The position numbers and the translations under genes were made by a program. Under the pieces are notes generated by a model that did no database searches, was not told the origin of the DNA, and worked only from the letters and a program-made list of their open reading frames with translations. Below, in pieces: positions 7,324 through 13,759 of a DNA stretch of 13,759 bases; the first letter of the stretch is position 1; the number at the start of each line of letters is the position of its first letter. The DNA is from CAZJYI01 sp964550025. Lineage in GTDB: Bacteria; Verrucomicrobiota; Kiritimatiellia; UBA8416; CAYOBW01. The stretch lies in the NCBI GenBank assembly GCA_964550025.1, contig CAZJYI010000230.1:1-13759 (forward strand), in the 5' to 3' direction.

Positions 7324-9807
7324 ATGAAAAGACTCAACCTGAACGGCAGATGGAAGGTATCGCAACAGGGAAGCGATCTCTCTCTGCCTGCCCGTGTCCC
7401 GGGTGATGTGACGGCGGACCTGTTGCGGGCGAAACACATTCCGGACCCGTTCTACCGCGAGAACGAGCTGGATCTGCAGTGGATCGGCGAGAGCAACTGG
7501 GTGTACGAGCGTGATGTCAAGGTCTCGGCCGTCCTGCTGAAGGAGCACCGCGTACTGCTGCAGTGTGACGGGTTGGACACCTTTGCCACCGTGCAGATCA
7601 ACGGGACAACCGTGGCCTCGACCGACAACATGCACCGCGCCTATGAATGGGATGTGAAGCGGCTGCTCAAGGTGGGGGTGAACCAGGTCCGCATCACGTT
7701 CAGCTCCGTGAATCCCTATACGCGCGAACGCTACCGGAGGCGGCCCTTTCGCACACGCATTCGGGAAGCGCACGAGGCCGCCTATCCGGGCTGGGTGCGC
7801 AAGGAGGCGTGCAATTTCGGTTGGGACTGGGGCCCCATCCTGGTGACCTGCGGTATCTGGCGCGGCATTCGCCTGGTGGGATACTCCGTGGGACGAATCG
7901 AAGACGTGGTCGTCGAACAGACGCATGCGGCTGGGAGGGTCCGTCTCGGTGTCGCGTGTCGCGCGTCGCTGGTCGCCGGTCGTTCCTCCAGCGTGCGTGC
8001 GACGCTGCGTTACGGCGGAGAGGTCGTGGCGGAGGAAAACGTGACGACGCGCGGGCGCAACGCGCGTCTCGCCCTGGCCGTCAAGGAGCCGCGGCTCTGG
8101 TGGCCGAACGGCATGGGGGACCAGCCGCTGTACGACTTGTGTGTCGAACTGCTCGATGGCGAGGGGACGGTGTTCGATGTGCAGTCCAAACGAATCGGTC
8201 TGCGCACCCTGCGTCTGGATCGCCACGCCGATGAGTGGGGCGAGTCGTTTCGGTTTGTAGTGAACGGCGTGCCCATTTTCGCGAAGGGCGCTAACTGGAT
8301 CCCGGTCGACGCGGTGATGGGACGGCGCACGCCGGAGCTGTACCGCGCGCTGGTGGAAGATGCCGCCGCTGCCAACATGAACATGTTGCGCGTGTGGGGT
8401 GGGGGAATCTACGAGGACGACGTGTTCTATGACCTCTGCGACGAGCTGGGCATCTGCGTCTGGCAGGATTTCATGTTTGCCTGCGTGTCGTATCCCACCT
8501 TTGACGACGACTTCATGAAGACCGTCGAAGCCGAGGCACGCGACAACGTGCGCCGGTTGCGGCACCACGCCTGCATCGCACTCTGGTGTGGAAACAACGA
8601 GCTGGAGCAGCAGGCGGTGGCTGAGCGGTGGACCCACCATTCGATGAGCTGGGAAGACTACGGTTTGCTGTTTGACGACCTGCTGGCCGACGTGGTGCAC
8701 GAGCTGGCCCCCGGAACCGACTACTGGCCGAGCAGTCCGCATTCGCCGCACGGCGACCGCGCGGATTTCAACAACCCCGAGTGCGGAGATGCGCATCTCT
8801 GGGACGTCTGGCACGGCAAGGCGCCTTTCGAGTGGTACCGCACGTGCGGGCATCGCTTCAACAGCGAGTTCGGGTTTCAGTCTTTTCCGGAACCGAAGAC
8901 CGTGTACGGCTACACGGAGAAACAGGATCGCAACGTGACCACGGCGGTGATGGAGCATCATCAGCGCTCGGGGATCGGCAACACCACTATCATGCAGTAC
9001 ATGCTGGACTGGTTCCGGTTGCCGACCTCTTTTGACATGACGCTATGGGTTTCGCAGATCCTGCAGGGGATGGCCATCAAGTACGCGGTTGAGCACTGGC
9101 GTCGCAGCATGCCGCGCGGCATGGGTACTCTCTACTGGCAGCTCAACGACTGCTGGCCGGTGGCGAGCTGGGCCTCCGTCGACTACCACGGCCGCTGGAA
9201 AGCGCTGCAGTACATGGCGCGCCACTTCTTTGCACCGGTGCTGGTTAGCGGGCTGGAGGATGCCGAGAAGGGCACCGTCGAAGTCCACGTTACCAGCGAC
9301 CTGCTCGCCACGGCTTCCGGTAAACTGACTTGGGCCGCGACTGATGCTGCCGGGCGAAAGCTGCTGGCGGGTACGAAGAATGTGCGGACACCGGTCAACG
9401 GCAGCCGCCGGGCGACGACCCTCAAGCTGCGGAACCTGCTGAAGGAGCATGGCCCGCGGGATCTCCTCCTGTGGATCGAGCTCGTCGTGAAGGGACAGCC
9501 CAGGGCGACCAACGTGGTGACATTCGCGCGTCCGAAGCACCTGGAGTTGGCGCAGAAGCCGGGGATCACGACCAAGGTGTCGGCTGGCAAGGACGGATCG
9601 TTCCGCGTCTCCCTCAAAACGAAGCATCCCGCCCTCTGGACCTGGCTGGAACTGCACGGCGCCGACGCCAGGTTCTCCGACAACTTCGTCCACCTGCGAC
9701 CCGGACGGGCGGTGCAGGTGCGCGTGACACCGGCGCGGTCATTGACAACCTCCCAGTTCCGCAAGAAGCTCCGGGTGCGGAGCCTGGCGGATACCTACCG
9801 GGCATGA
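7324..9807 (+). CDS. GH2 beta-mannosidase-like enzyme
   Basis: Starting at the ATG preceded by GGAG five bases upstream, the protein has 827 residues, close to the usual length of GH2 beta-mannosidases. The N-terminal jelly-roll sugar-binding domain begins LNGRWKVSQ and contains WVYERDV (59-65); CNFGWDWGP (about 158-166) is typical of the beta-mannosidase branch. WGGGIYEDD (358-366) begins the catalytic barrel. CGNNE (422-426) supplies the acid/base Glu426, and FNSEFGFQ (512-519) supplies the nucleophile Glu515. Their spacing of 89 residues fits the retaining GH2 family. The C-terminal 180 residues look like Ig-type domains. No signal peptide is visible, so it probably removes non-reducing beta-mannosyl residues from imported oligosaccharides. 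The frame is open further upstream, to about 7117, but that segment overlaps the regulator gene and reads as out-of-frame sequence. Its TGA overlaps an upstream ATG of the next gene. Confidence 0.93.
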   Translation: MKRLNLNGRWKVSQQGSDLSLPARVPGDVTADLLRAKHIPDPFYRENELDLQWIGESNWVYERDVKVSAVLLKEHRVLLQCDGLDTFATVQINGTTVASTDNMHRAYEWDVKRLLKVGVNQVRITFSSVNPYTRERYRRRPFRTRIREAHEAAYPGWVRKEACNFGWDWGPILVTCGIWRGIRLVGYSVGRIEDVVVEQTHAAGRVRLGVACRASLVAGRSSSVRATLRYGGEVVAEENVTTRGRNARLALAVKEPRLWWPNGMGDQPLYDLCVELLDGEGTVFDVQSKRIGLRTLRLDRHADEWGESFRFVVNGVPIFAKGANWIPVDAVMGRRTPELYRALVEDAAAANMNMLRVWGGGIYEDDVFYDLCDELGICVWQDFMFACVSYPTFDDDFMKTVEAEARDNVRRLRHHACIALWCGNNELEQQAVAERWTHHSMSWEDYGLLFDDLLADVVHELAPGTDYWPSSPHSPHGDRADFNNPECGDAHLWDVWHGKAPFEWYRTCGHRFNSEFGFQSFPEPKTVYGYTEKQDRNVTTAVMEHHQRSGIGNTTIMQYMLDWFRLPTSFDMTLWVSQILQGMAIKYAVEHWRRSMPRGMGTLYWQLNDCWPVASWASVDYHGRWKALQYMARHFFAPVLVSGLEDAEKGTVEVHVTSDLLATASGKLTWAATDAAGRKLLAGTKNVRTPVNGSRRATTLKLRNLLKEHGPRDLLLWIELVVKGQPRATNVVTFARPKHLELAQKPGITTKVSAGKDGSFRVSLKTKHPALWTWLELHGADARFSDNFVHLRPGRAVQVRVTPARSLTTSQFRKKLRVRSLADTYRA

Positions 9808-9818
9808 GGGAGAGGTCC

Positions 9819-10892
9819 ATGACATCCAAAGAACGTGTTCTCACGACGTTTGCCGGCCGGGAGGCGGACAGGGTTCCGATCAACTACGAAGCCAATCCCG
9901 GGATCGACCGTCGGCTGAAGGCCCACTTCGGCCTCGAGCCTGGTGACGCGGAGGGGCTGCTGCAGACGCTCGGTGTAGACTTCCGCAGCGTGGGTGCCCG
10001 ATACGTCGGCCCGAAACTCCACGAGGATATCCCGGAGCGCGGGGTCAAGGTTGACAACTGGGGCATTCATCGCCGCTGGGTCGAACACGGAACCGGCGGG
10101 TACTGGGATTACTGCGACTTCCCGCTTCGTGACGCCGGTGAGCAGGCGGTTGCGGACTGGCCGATGCCGTCGCCGGACGATCACGACTTCAGCCACCTGG
10201 CCGACGCGTGCGAGCGAAAGAAGGAATATGCGATTCATGTGGGGAACCCCGGGTTGGGTTGTATCATCAACACGGCGGGGTTCTTTCGCGGTATGGAGCA
10301 GGTCTTCTGTGACCTGGCCCTGGACGAACCGGCAGGCCTGTTGCTGATTGACCGCTTCCTGGCGATCCAGCTCGAAGTGACCCGGCGTACCCTCGAGGCG
10401 GCGCCGAAGGGGGCCATCGATTTCATGTGGATGGGGGAGGACCTGGGAACGCAGCTCGGCCCGCTGATCAGCATGGACCTGTTTCAGAAGCATGTCCTGC
10501 CGCGGCACAAGCCGTTCTTTGAACTGGCCGCCGCGTACGACCTGCCGGTGATGCTGCACACGTGCGGTTCCAGCAGTTGGACCTACGAGGAGTACATCAA
10601 GCTGGGGCTGAAAGTCGTGGATACGCTGCAACCGGAGGCGACGGACATGTCGCCGGAATACCTGAAGGCGACGTTTGGCGGCCGCCTGGCCTTCCATGGC
10701 TGTATCAGCACGGCCGGGCCCGTGGCGAAGGGAACGGTAGAGGAGACGGTAGCCTATTGCCGGCACACCCTGGATGTCATGATGCCCGGCGGCGGCTACT
10801 GCTTTGCTCCCACGCATGCGCTACAGGACAACTCGCCGACGGACAACGTGGTTGCCATGTATGCAACGGCCATGGAGTACGGGGCATACTGA
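9819..10892 (+). CDS. URO-D-fold methyltransferase-like protein with H-x-C...C motif
   Basis: This 357-residue TIM-barrel protein is of the uroporphyrinogen decarboxylase superfamily; it opens MTSKERVLTTFAGREADRVP, the common start of the non-HemE members. LHTCGSS puts His247 and Cys249 in the H-x-C position, and GGGYCFAPTH places Cys328 79 residues later. Such a His-x-Cys plus distal Cys set binds zinc and activates a thiol in the MtaA/MtbA methyltransferases. FMWMGEDLGTQ (202-212) is the usual segment before the metal motif. A methyl-transfer role, perhaps from a methylated sugar or a corrinoid protein, is inferred; no corrinoid-binding protein is in view. I chose the ATG at 9819 because GGGAG lies six bases upstream; an ATG at 9804 overlapping the mannosidase stop (ATGA) is also possible and would add five residues. 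It is the last gene of the rightward unit. Confidence 0.86.
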   Translation: MTSKERVLTTFAGREADRVPINYEANPGIDRRLKAHFGLEPGDAEGLLQTLGVDFRSVGARYVGPKLHEDIPERGVKVDNWGIHRRWVEHGTGGYWDYCDFPLRDAGEQAVADWPMPSPDDHDFSHLADACERKKEYAIHVGNPGLGCIINTAGFFRGMEQVFCDLALDEPAGLLLIDRFLAIQLEVTRRTLEAAPKGAIDFMWMGEDLGTQLGPLISMDLFQKHVLPRHKPFFELAAAYDLPVMLHTCGSSSWTYEEYIKLGLKVVDTLQPEATDMSPEYLKATFGGRLAFHGCISTAGPVAKGTVEETVAYCRHTLDVMMPGGGYCFAPTHALQDNSPTDNVVAMYATAMEYGAY

Positions 10893-10996
10893 GAGCGCGC
10901 TGAAGAGAAACACGGTATTCACCGGCTTTTCCACAGCCCGTGACCCGGTAGCCCGGAGACCGGTGTCAGTCGCCGCTGCCTTGGCTGAGTTCCCGT

Positions 10997-11013
10997 GTCA
11001 GGTCAATCCTGAC
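10997..11013 (+). other. Short perfect hairpin downstream of the URO-D gene
   Basis: GTCAGG and CCTGAC flank a 5-nt loop (TCAAT). It lies about 105 bp after the stop codon at 10892. Without a T-run it is not a canonical intrinsic terminator, but it could stabilise the mRNA 3' end. Confidence 0.3.
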
Positions 11014-11021
11014 GGCCGCCC

Positions 11022-11208
11022 CCACCGGCCTTGCGCCGGTGGAGCGGGGGAGCTTGGCTGCCGTGAGAGGGCCGGGACAACGGTTCTGAGCCCGTGGCGC
11101 GCAAGCTGCGAGCAACGCACCTGGGTTGCTCCAGACGGGCTCAAGTCGGTCTCACCCCGCTTCTGCCGACGTCCTCAGTCTCATTCACCACCGGCGCAAG
11201 GCCGGTGG
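11022..11208. repeat. REPIN-like nested inverted repeat
   Basis: Two 21-bp palindromic units, at 11022-11042 and 11188-11208, each have arms CCACCGGC and GCCGGTGG. The first has loop CTTGC and the second GCAAG, so they are exact reverse complements. Between them TGAGCCCGT (11087-11095) pairs with ACGGGCTCA (11135-11143). Both pairs share the same centre, 11115. Inside lies a 7-bp hairpin GAGCAAC/GTTGCTC (11110-11131). Two REP units in inverted order form the known REPIN arrangement mobilised by RAYT transposases; no such transposase is visible in this window. A structured RNA is the alternative. Confidence 0.6.
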
Positions 11209-11262
11209 AGTCTCTGTGCGCCGAGTGGACACCACTCTGCATCCAACGGAATTCCTGCGTCT

Positions 11263-11296
11263 GTCGCAATCAATGCCCCTTTCTGCCGCAAATGCC
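11263..11296 (+). promoter_or_regulatory. Operator C: related repeat pair before the second GH2 gene
   Basis: GTCGCAATCAAT (11263-11274) shares its first 8 bases exactly with both half-sites of operator A read in the transcription direction. GCCGCAAATGCC (11285-11296) follows at 22-bp offset and matches the proximal half-site at 9 of 12 positions. The orientation relative to transcription is the same as at operators A and B, and the pair ends 44 bp before the GH2 start codon. Confidence 0.35.
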
Positions 11297-11301
11297 CGCT
11301 G

Positions 11302-11328
11302 TTGACCTGTAGCGTCGCGTGGTAGATT
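11302..11328 (+). promoter_or_regulatory. Weak promoter-like sequence for the second GH2 gene
   Basis: TTGACC (11302-11307) resembles a -35 box and TAGATT (11323-11328) matches a -10 box at 4/6 positions. The spacer is only 15 bp. Transcription would begin a few bases before the ATG at 11341, giving a very short leader. The short spacer makes this call weak. Confidence 0.2.
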
Positions 11329-11340
11329 CTCCGGACTGAC

Positions 11341-13759
11341 ATGAAGACACCACGTGAGACGATATCCCTGGCCGGTGAATGGGGCTTTGCCCTCGACGGC
11401 GAGAACGTTGGGATCCGGGAACGGTGGTTTACCCGCGAGTTGGGGGACACGATCCCCTTGCCCGGAACGACTGACGAGGCGAACAGGGGAAAATTCGCCG
11501 ACGAGCATTGCGTCGACCGGCTTTCCCGGATCTGGCGCTGGATCGGTCCGGCCTGGTATCGGAGGAAGGTGACGATTCCCAAGCGGTGGAATGGCAAACG
11601 AATCACGCTCTTCCTGGAACGGACCAAGGACAGCCAGGTCTGGGTGGACCGTGCCTGGATGGGCGGCGACGACTCGCTCTCCACCCCGCATGAGTTTGAC
11701 CTTTCGAAGAAACTCACTCCCGGTGAGCACACGATCACCATCCTGGTCGACAACGCCAAACTCCCCCCCGTCGGGCCCTGCCACCAGGTCGACGAACGCA
11801 CTCAGACCAACTGGAACGGGATCGTCGGACGGATAGAGCTGCGGGCGACCGATCCGGTTTGGATCGACGATCTCCAGGTTCATCCGGCGCACGCGGCGCG
11901 GATGCTGGCAGACGAGACGGAGGACGAAAGGCACATGGTCCGCGTGGTGACCCGAATCGGGAACACCACGCGCCGTGGCGCTGAGGCCGGCATCACCGTT
12001 CGCATGGATGTCGTGGGCCGGGAAGACGCGGCCCCCATTCCGTCACGGCGATTCAAGGTCCGGCTCAAGGCGACGACCACGACCCTCGAGCTGGAAGTGC
12101 CCATTCCGGATGACACCCCCTGCTGGGATGAGTTCGATCGTACGATGATCCGGTTGACGATGACGCTGAACGTTCCCGGGCTGCGCAAGCGAGACCGGCA
12201 GTACGTTCTGTTCGGACGGCGCACCTTTCGCACCGCTCGCGGCCAGTTTGTGATTAACGACCGGCCGACCTTCCTGCGCGGCAAGAACGACTCCGCACTC
12301 TTTCCCATTACCGGATACGCACCGATGGACAAGGCCTTTTGGTTGCGTCACCTCGGCATCGCGCGGGACTACGGCATCAATCACTACCGTTTCCATTCGT
12401 GGTGTCCACCCGAAGCGGCGTTCCAGGCGGCTGACGAGCTGGGGATCTATTTCCAGGTTGAGCTTCCCAACAAGCGCGGCATTACCAAACCCGACAATCA
12501 CGACTACACCCCGCCCAAAGAGGCCTACGAGACCCTCGATGAGCTGGTGGGCGATGGCGGCCCACCGGCCGTACGCACGGCCTACTTGACGCGCGAGGGT
12601 GAGCGGATTCTCAAGACCTTCGGCAATCACCCGTCGTTTGTGATGATGACATTGGGGAACGAAATCGGCGGAGATACCGAGGTGATGAAGGCGATGTGCG
12701 ACCATTTCCGCTCGCTGGATCGCCGTCATCTGTACGCCATGGGCACAAACCACTTCCATTGGGTGCTCAGATGCCGCGAAGGCGACGAGTTCTGGGTCAT
12801 CAAGGGCACATCGCCGGGGCAGCATGTGCGCGGCGCCTCGTGGGACGAGGAATGCCATATCGATCACCAGCCGCCATCCACCACGGTCGATTATGCCGCC
12901 AAGTTGCGAGGGGTGCCCATACCGGTGATTGGGCACGAGATGGCGCAGTTCGAGGTCTTCCCCGATTTCCGCGAGGCCAGGAAATACACCGGCGTCCTCA
13001 AGGCCCGGTTCTTCGAGATTTTCCGCGAGCGGCTGAAACGGGCCGGCATGCTCGACCAGGCCGTGGACTTCGTGAAGGCGTCGGGGGCTATCTCCGCCAT
13101 CTGCCACCGCGAAGACGTGGAGGCCGCCCTGCGAACACCCGGCTTCGGCGGCTTCCAGATGCTTGACCTGCAGGATTTCAGCGGACAGGGCGTGGCGCTG
13201 GTCGGTCTGTTGGACGTGTTCATGGAATCCAAGGGGCTGATCACCCCGAAGGCGTGGCGCGAGTTCTGTTGCGAAACCGTGCCCCTGTTGTGGATGACCA
13301 AGTACACGTGGACGAACGACGAGACGTTCCACGGGCGCATCCGCGTGGCGCACTATGGGCCGGCGGACCTGGAGACCCAGGTCGTGAAGTGGGAAATACG
13401 GAATGCCGAGAATGCCTTGGCCCGCGGTGAGACCCGGCCCATCGACATTCCCACCGGCACCGTCACGGAGGTGGACCTGTTCAGCGTCGATCTCGGGTGT
13501 GTCACGACGGCGCGGAAACTGACCGTGACGCTGTCATTGAAAGGCCGGCCCTACCGCAACCGCTACGACATCTGGGTCTATCCGGCGAAGGTGCGCACGC
13601 TGCCACCGAAGAAGGTCGTCGTGGCCCGTTCCTTCAGCCGCAAGGTTCAGGCGCAGCTCGCCGGGGGCGCGCGCGTGCTGCTGCTGGCGCGTCCGGAGAA
13701 ACTGAAGCAGTCCGTGGCGATGGCTTTCCAGTCCGGCTTCTGGTCGCCCATGTTCCGGA
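11341..13759 (+). CDS. Large GH2-family glycoside hydrolase, C-terminus cut by the window edge
   Basis: The first 806 residues are visible and the frame is open at the right edge. The GH2 sugar-binding domain has GPAWYRRKVTIP (69-80) and TNWNGIVGRIEL (157-168). The barrel contains INHYRFHSWCPPEAAF (346-361), LGNE with the acid/base candidate Glu441, and IGHE with the nucleophile candidate Glu533. The following RTPGFGGFQMLDLQDFSGQG (598-617) is characteristic of a branch of large GH2 enzymes usually labelled sugar-binding-domain beta-galactosidase-like. The last visible part (about 740-806, YDIWVYPAKV ... GGARVLLLARP ... GFWSPMFR) resembles the class I amidotransferase-like C-terminal region found in that branch. 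Substrate is not predictable beyond a beta-hexoside. The start is fixed: an in-frame TAG lies 18 bp upstream, with no other usual start codon in between. No signal peptide is seen. The gene probably has its own promoter after a 448-bp gap. Confidence 0.9.
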   Translation, partial: MKTPRETISLAGEWGFALDGENVGIRERWFTRELGDTIPLPGTTDEANRGKFADEHCVDRLSRIWRWIGPAWYRRKVTIPKRWNGKRITLFLERTKDSQVWVDRAWMGGDDSLSTPHEFDLSKKLTPGEHTITILVDNAKLPPVGPCHQVDERTQTNWNGIVGRIELRATDPVWIDDLQVHPAHAARMLADETEDERHMVRVVTRIGNTTRRGAEAGITVRMDVVGREDAAPIPSRRFKVRLKATTTTLELEVPIPDDTPCWDEFDRTMIRLTMTLNVPGLRKRDRQYVLFGRRTFRTARGQFVINDRPTFLRGKNDSALFPITGYAPMDKAFWLRHLGIARDYGINHYRFHSWCPPEAAFQAADELGIYFQVELPNKRGITKPDNHDYTPPKEAYETLDELVGDGGPPAVRTAYLTREGERILKTFGNHPSFVMMTLGNEIGGDTEVMKAMCDHFRSLDRRHLYAMGTNHFHWVLRCREGDEFWVIKGTSPGQHVRGASWDEECHIDHQPPSTTVDYAAKLRGVPIPVIGHEMAQFEVFPDFREARKYTGVLKARFFEIFRERLKRAGMLDQAVDFVKASGAISAICHREDVEAALRTPGFGGFQMLDLQDFSGQGVALVGLLDVFMESKGLITPKAWREFCCETVPLLWMTKYTWTNDETFHGRIRVAHYGPADLETQVVKWEIRNAENALARGETRPIDIPTGTVTEVDLFSVDLGCVTTARKLTVTLSLKGRPYRNRYDIWVYPAKVRTLPPKKVVVARSFSRKVQAQLAGGARVLLLARPEKLKQSVAMAFQSGFWSPMFR

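Larger units (their letters stand above)
10893..11340. other. 448-bp non-coding region with stem-loops
   Basis: No convincing gene is seen. Frames that stay open here give low-complexity Arg/Pro/Ser-rich translations with no family character. The region holds a 6-bp hairpin (GTCAGG/CCTGAC, 10997-11013), the inverted-repeat element at 11022-11208, a repeat pair resembling the operators at 11263-11296, and a weak promoter-like sequence before the next gene. I see no hairpin followed by a T-run, so how transcription ends after 10892 is unclear. Confidence 0.7.

Noticed and set aside
7156..8961. A 601-codon open frame on the minus strand
   Set aside because: It lies antisense to the regulator and beta-mannosidase genes, whose motifs are unmistakable. 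Its translation is rich in His, Arg, Pro and Val with no family character, as GC-rich antisense frames often are.
11022..11042. An intrinsic terminator after the URO-D gene
   Set aside because: The stem is strong but the following bases (AGCGGGGG) are not T-rich, and the exact inverse copy at 11188 points to a repeat element.
11022..11208. A CRISPR array
   Set aside because: There are only two units, in inverted order and 145 bp apart; CRISPR repeats are direct with short regular spacers.
10804..11325. A possible small gene or gene relic after the URO-D gene
   Set aside because: It overlaps the URO-D C-terminus in another frame and runs through the inverted-repeat element; its translation resembles no family.
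12043..13353. A 436-codon open frame on the minus strand
   Set aside because: It is antisense to the GH2 gene with intact GNE and GHE motifs, and its translation shows no domain pattern.

Overview
This GC-rich 13.8 kb window is a glycan-utilisation locus built around one sugar-responsive transcription factor. It most resembles accessory carbohydrate loci of the PVC bacteria (Kiritimatiellota, Lentisphaerota, Verrucomicrobiota, Planctomycetota). I base that on the XylR-type LacI-sensor/AraC regulator, the mix of glycoside hydrolases (GH95, GH2, MGH1-like) and two uroporphyrinogen-decarboxylase-fold (URO-D) proteins. This is inference from family composition, not from a marker gene.

Layout. 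Positions 1-5635 hold a leftward, tightly packed operon. In transcription order it encodes an arylsulfotransferase-like beta-propeller, an MGH1/GH63-like (alpha/alpha)6 glycosidase, a GH95 glycosidase, and a URO-D-family protein cut by the left edge. Stop and start codons overlap or nearly abut. Positions 5636-6038 form a 403-bp divergent control region with 21-bp-spaced direct repeats and an inverted repeat. Positions 6039-10892 hold a rightward unit: the XylR/AraC-type regulator, a GH2 beta-mannosidase-like enzyme, and a second URO-D-family protein. Positions 10893-11340 are non-coding and carry a nested, co-centred inverted repeat resembling a REPIN or REP doublet. From 11341 to the right edge there is a large second GH2 enzyme, open at its C-terminus.

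How it may work. None of the visible enzyme N-termini looks like a signal peptide and no transporter is in view, so these enzymes probably trim imported oligosaccharides in the cytoplasm. The substrate may be a mixed fucosyl/galactosyl/mannosyl glycan. Each arm has a URO-D-fold protein after its glycosidases. The rightward one has a His-x-Cys plus distal Cys set as in corrinoid methyltransferases, and the leftward one does not. This raises the possibility that methyl-group handling accompanies glycan breakdown.

The most useful new observation is regulatory. A repeated GYCGC(A)AT element occurs as a pair spaced 21 or 22 bp upstream of all three transcription units, each time in the same orientation relative to transcription. 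This geometry is typical of AraC-family operators, and the likely binder is the regulator encoded at 6039-7259. All functions are read from sequence motifs and memory of families; no database search was run.
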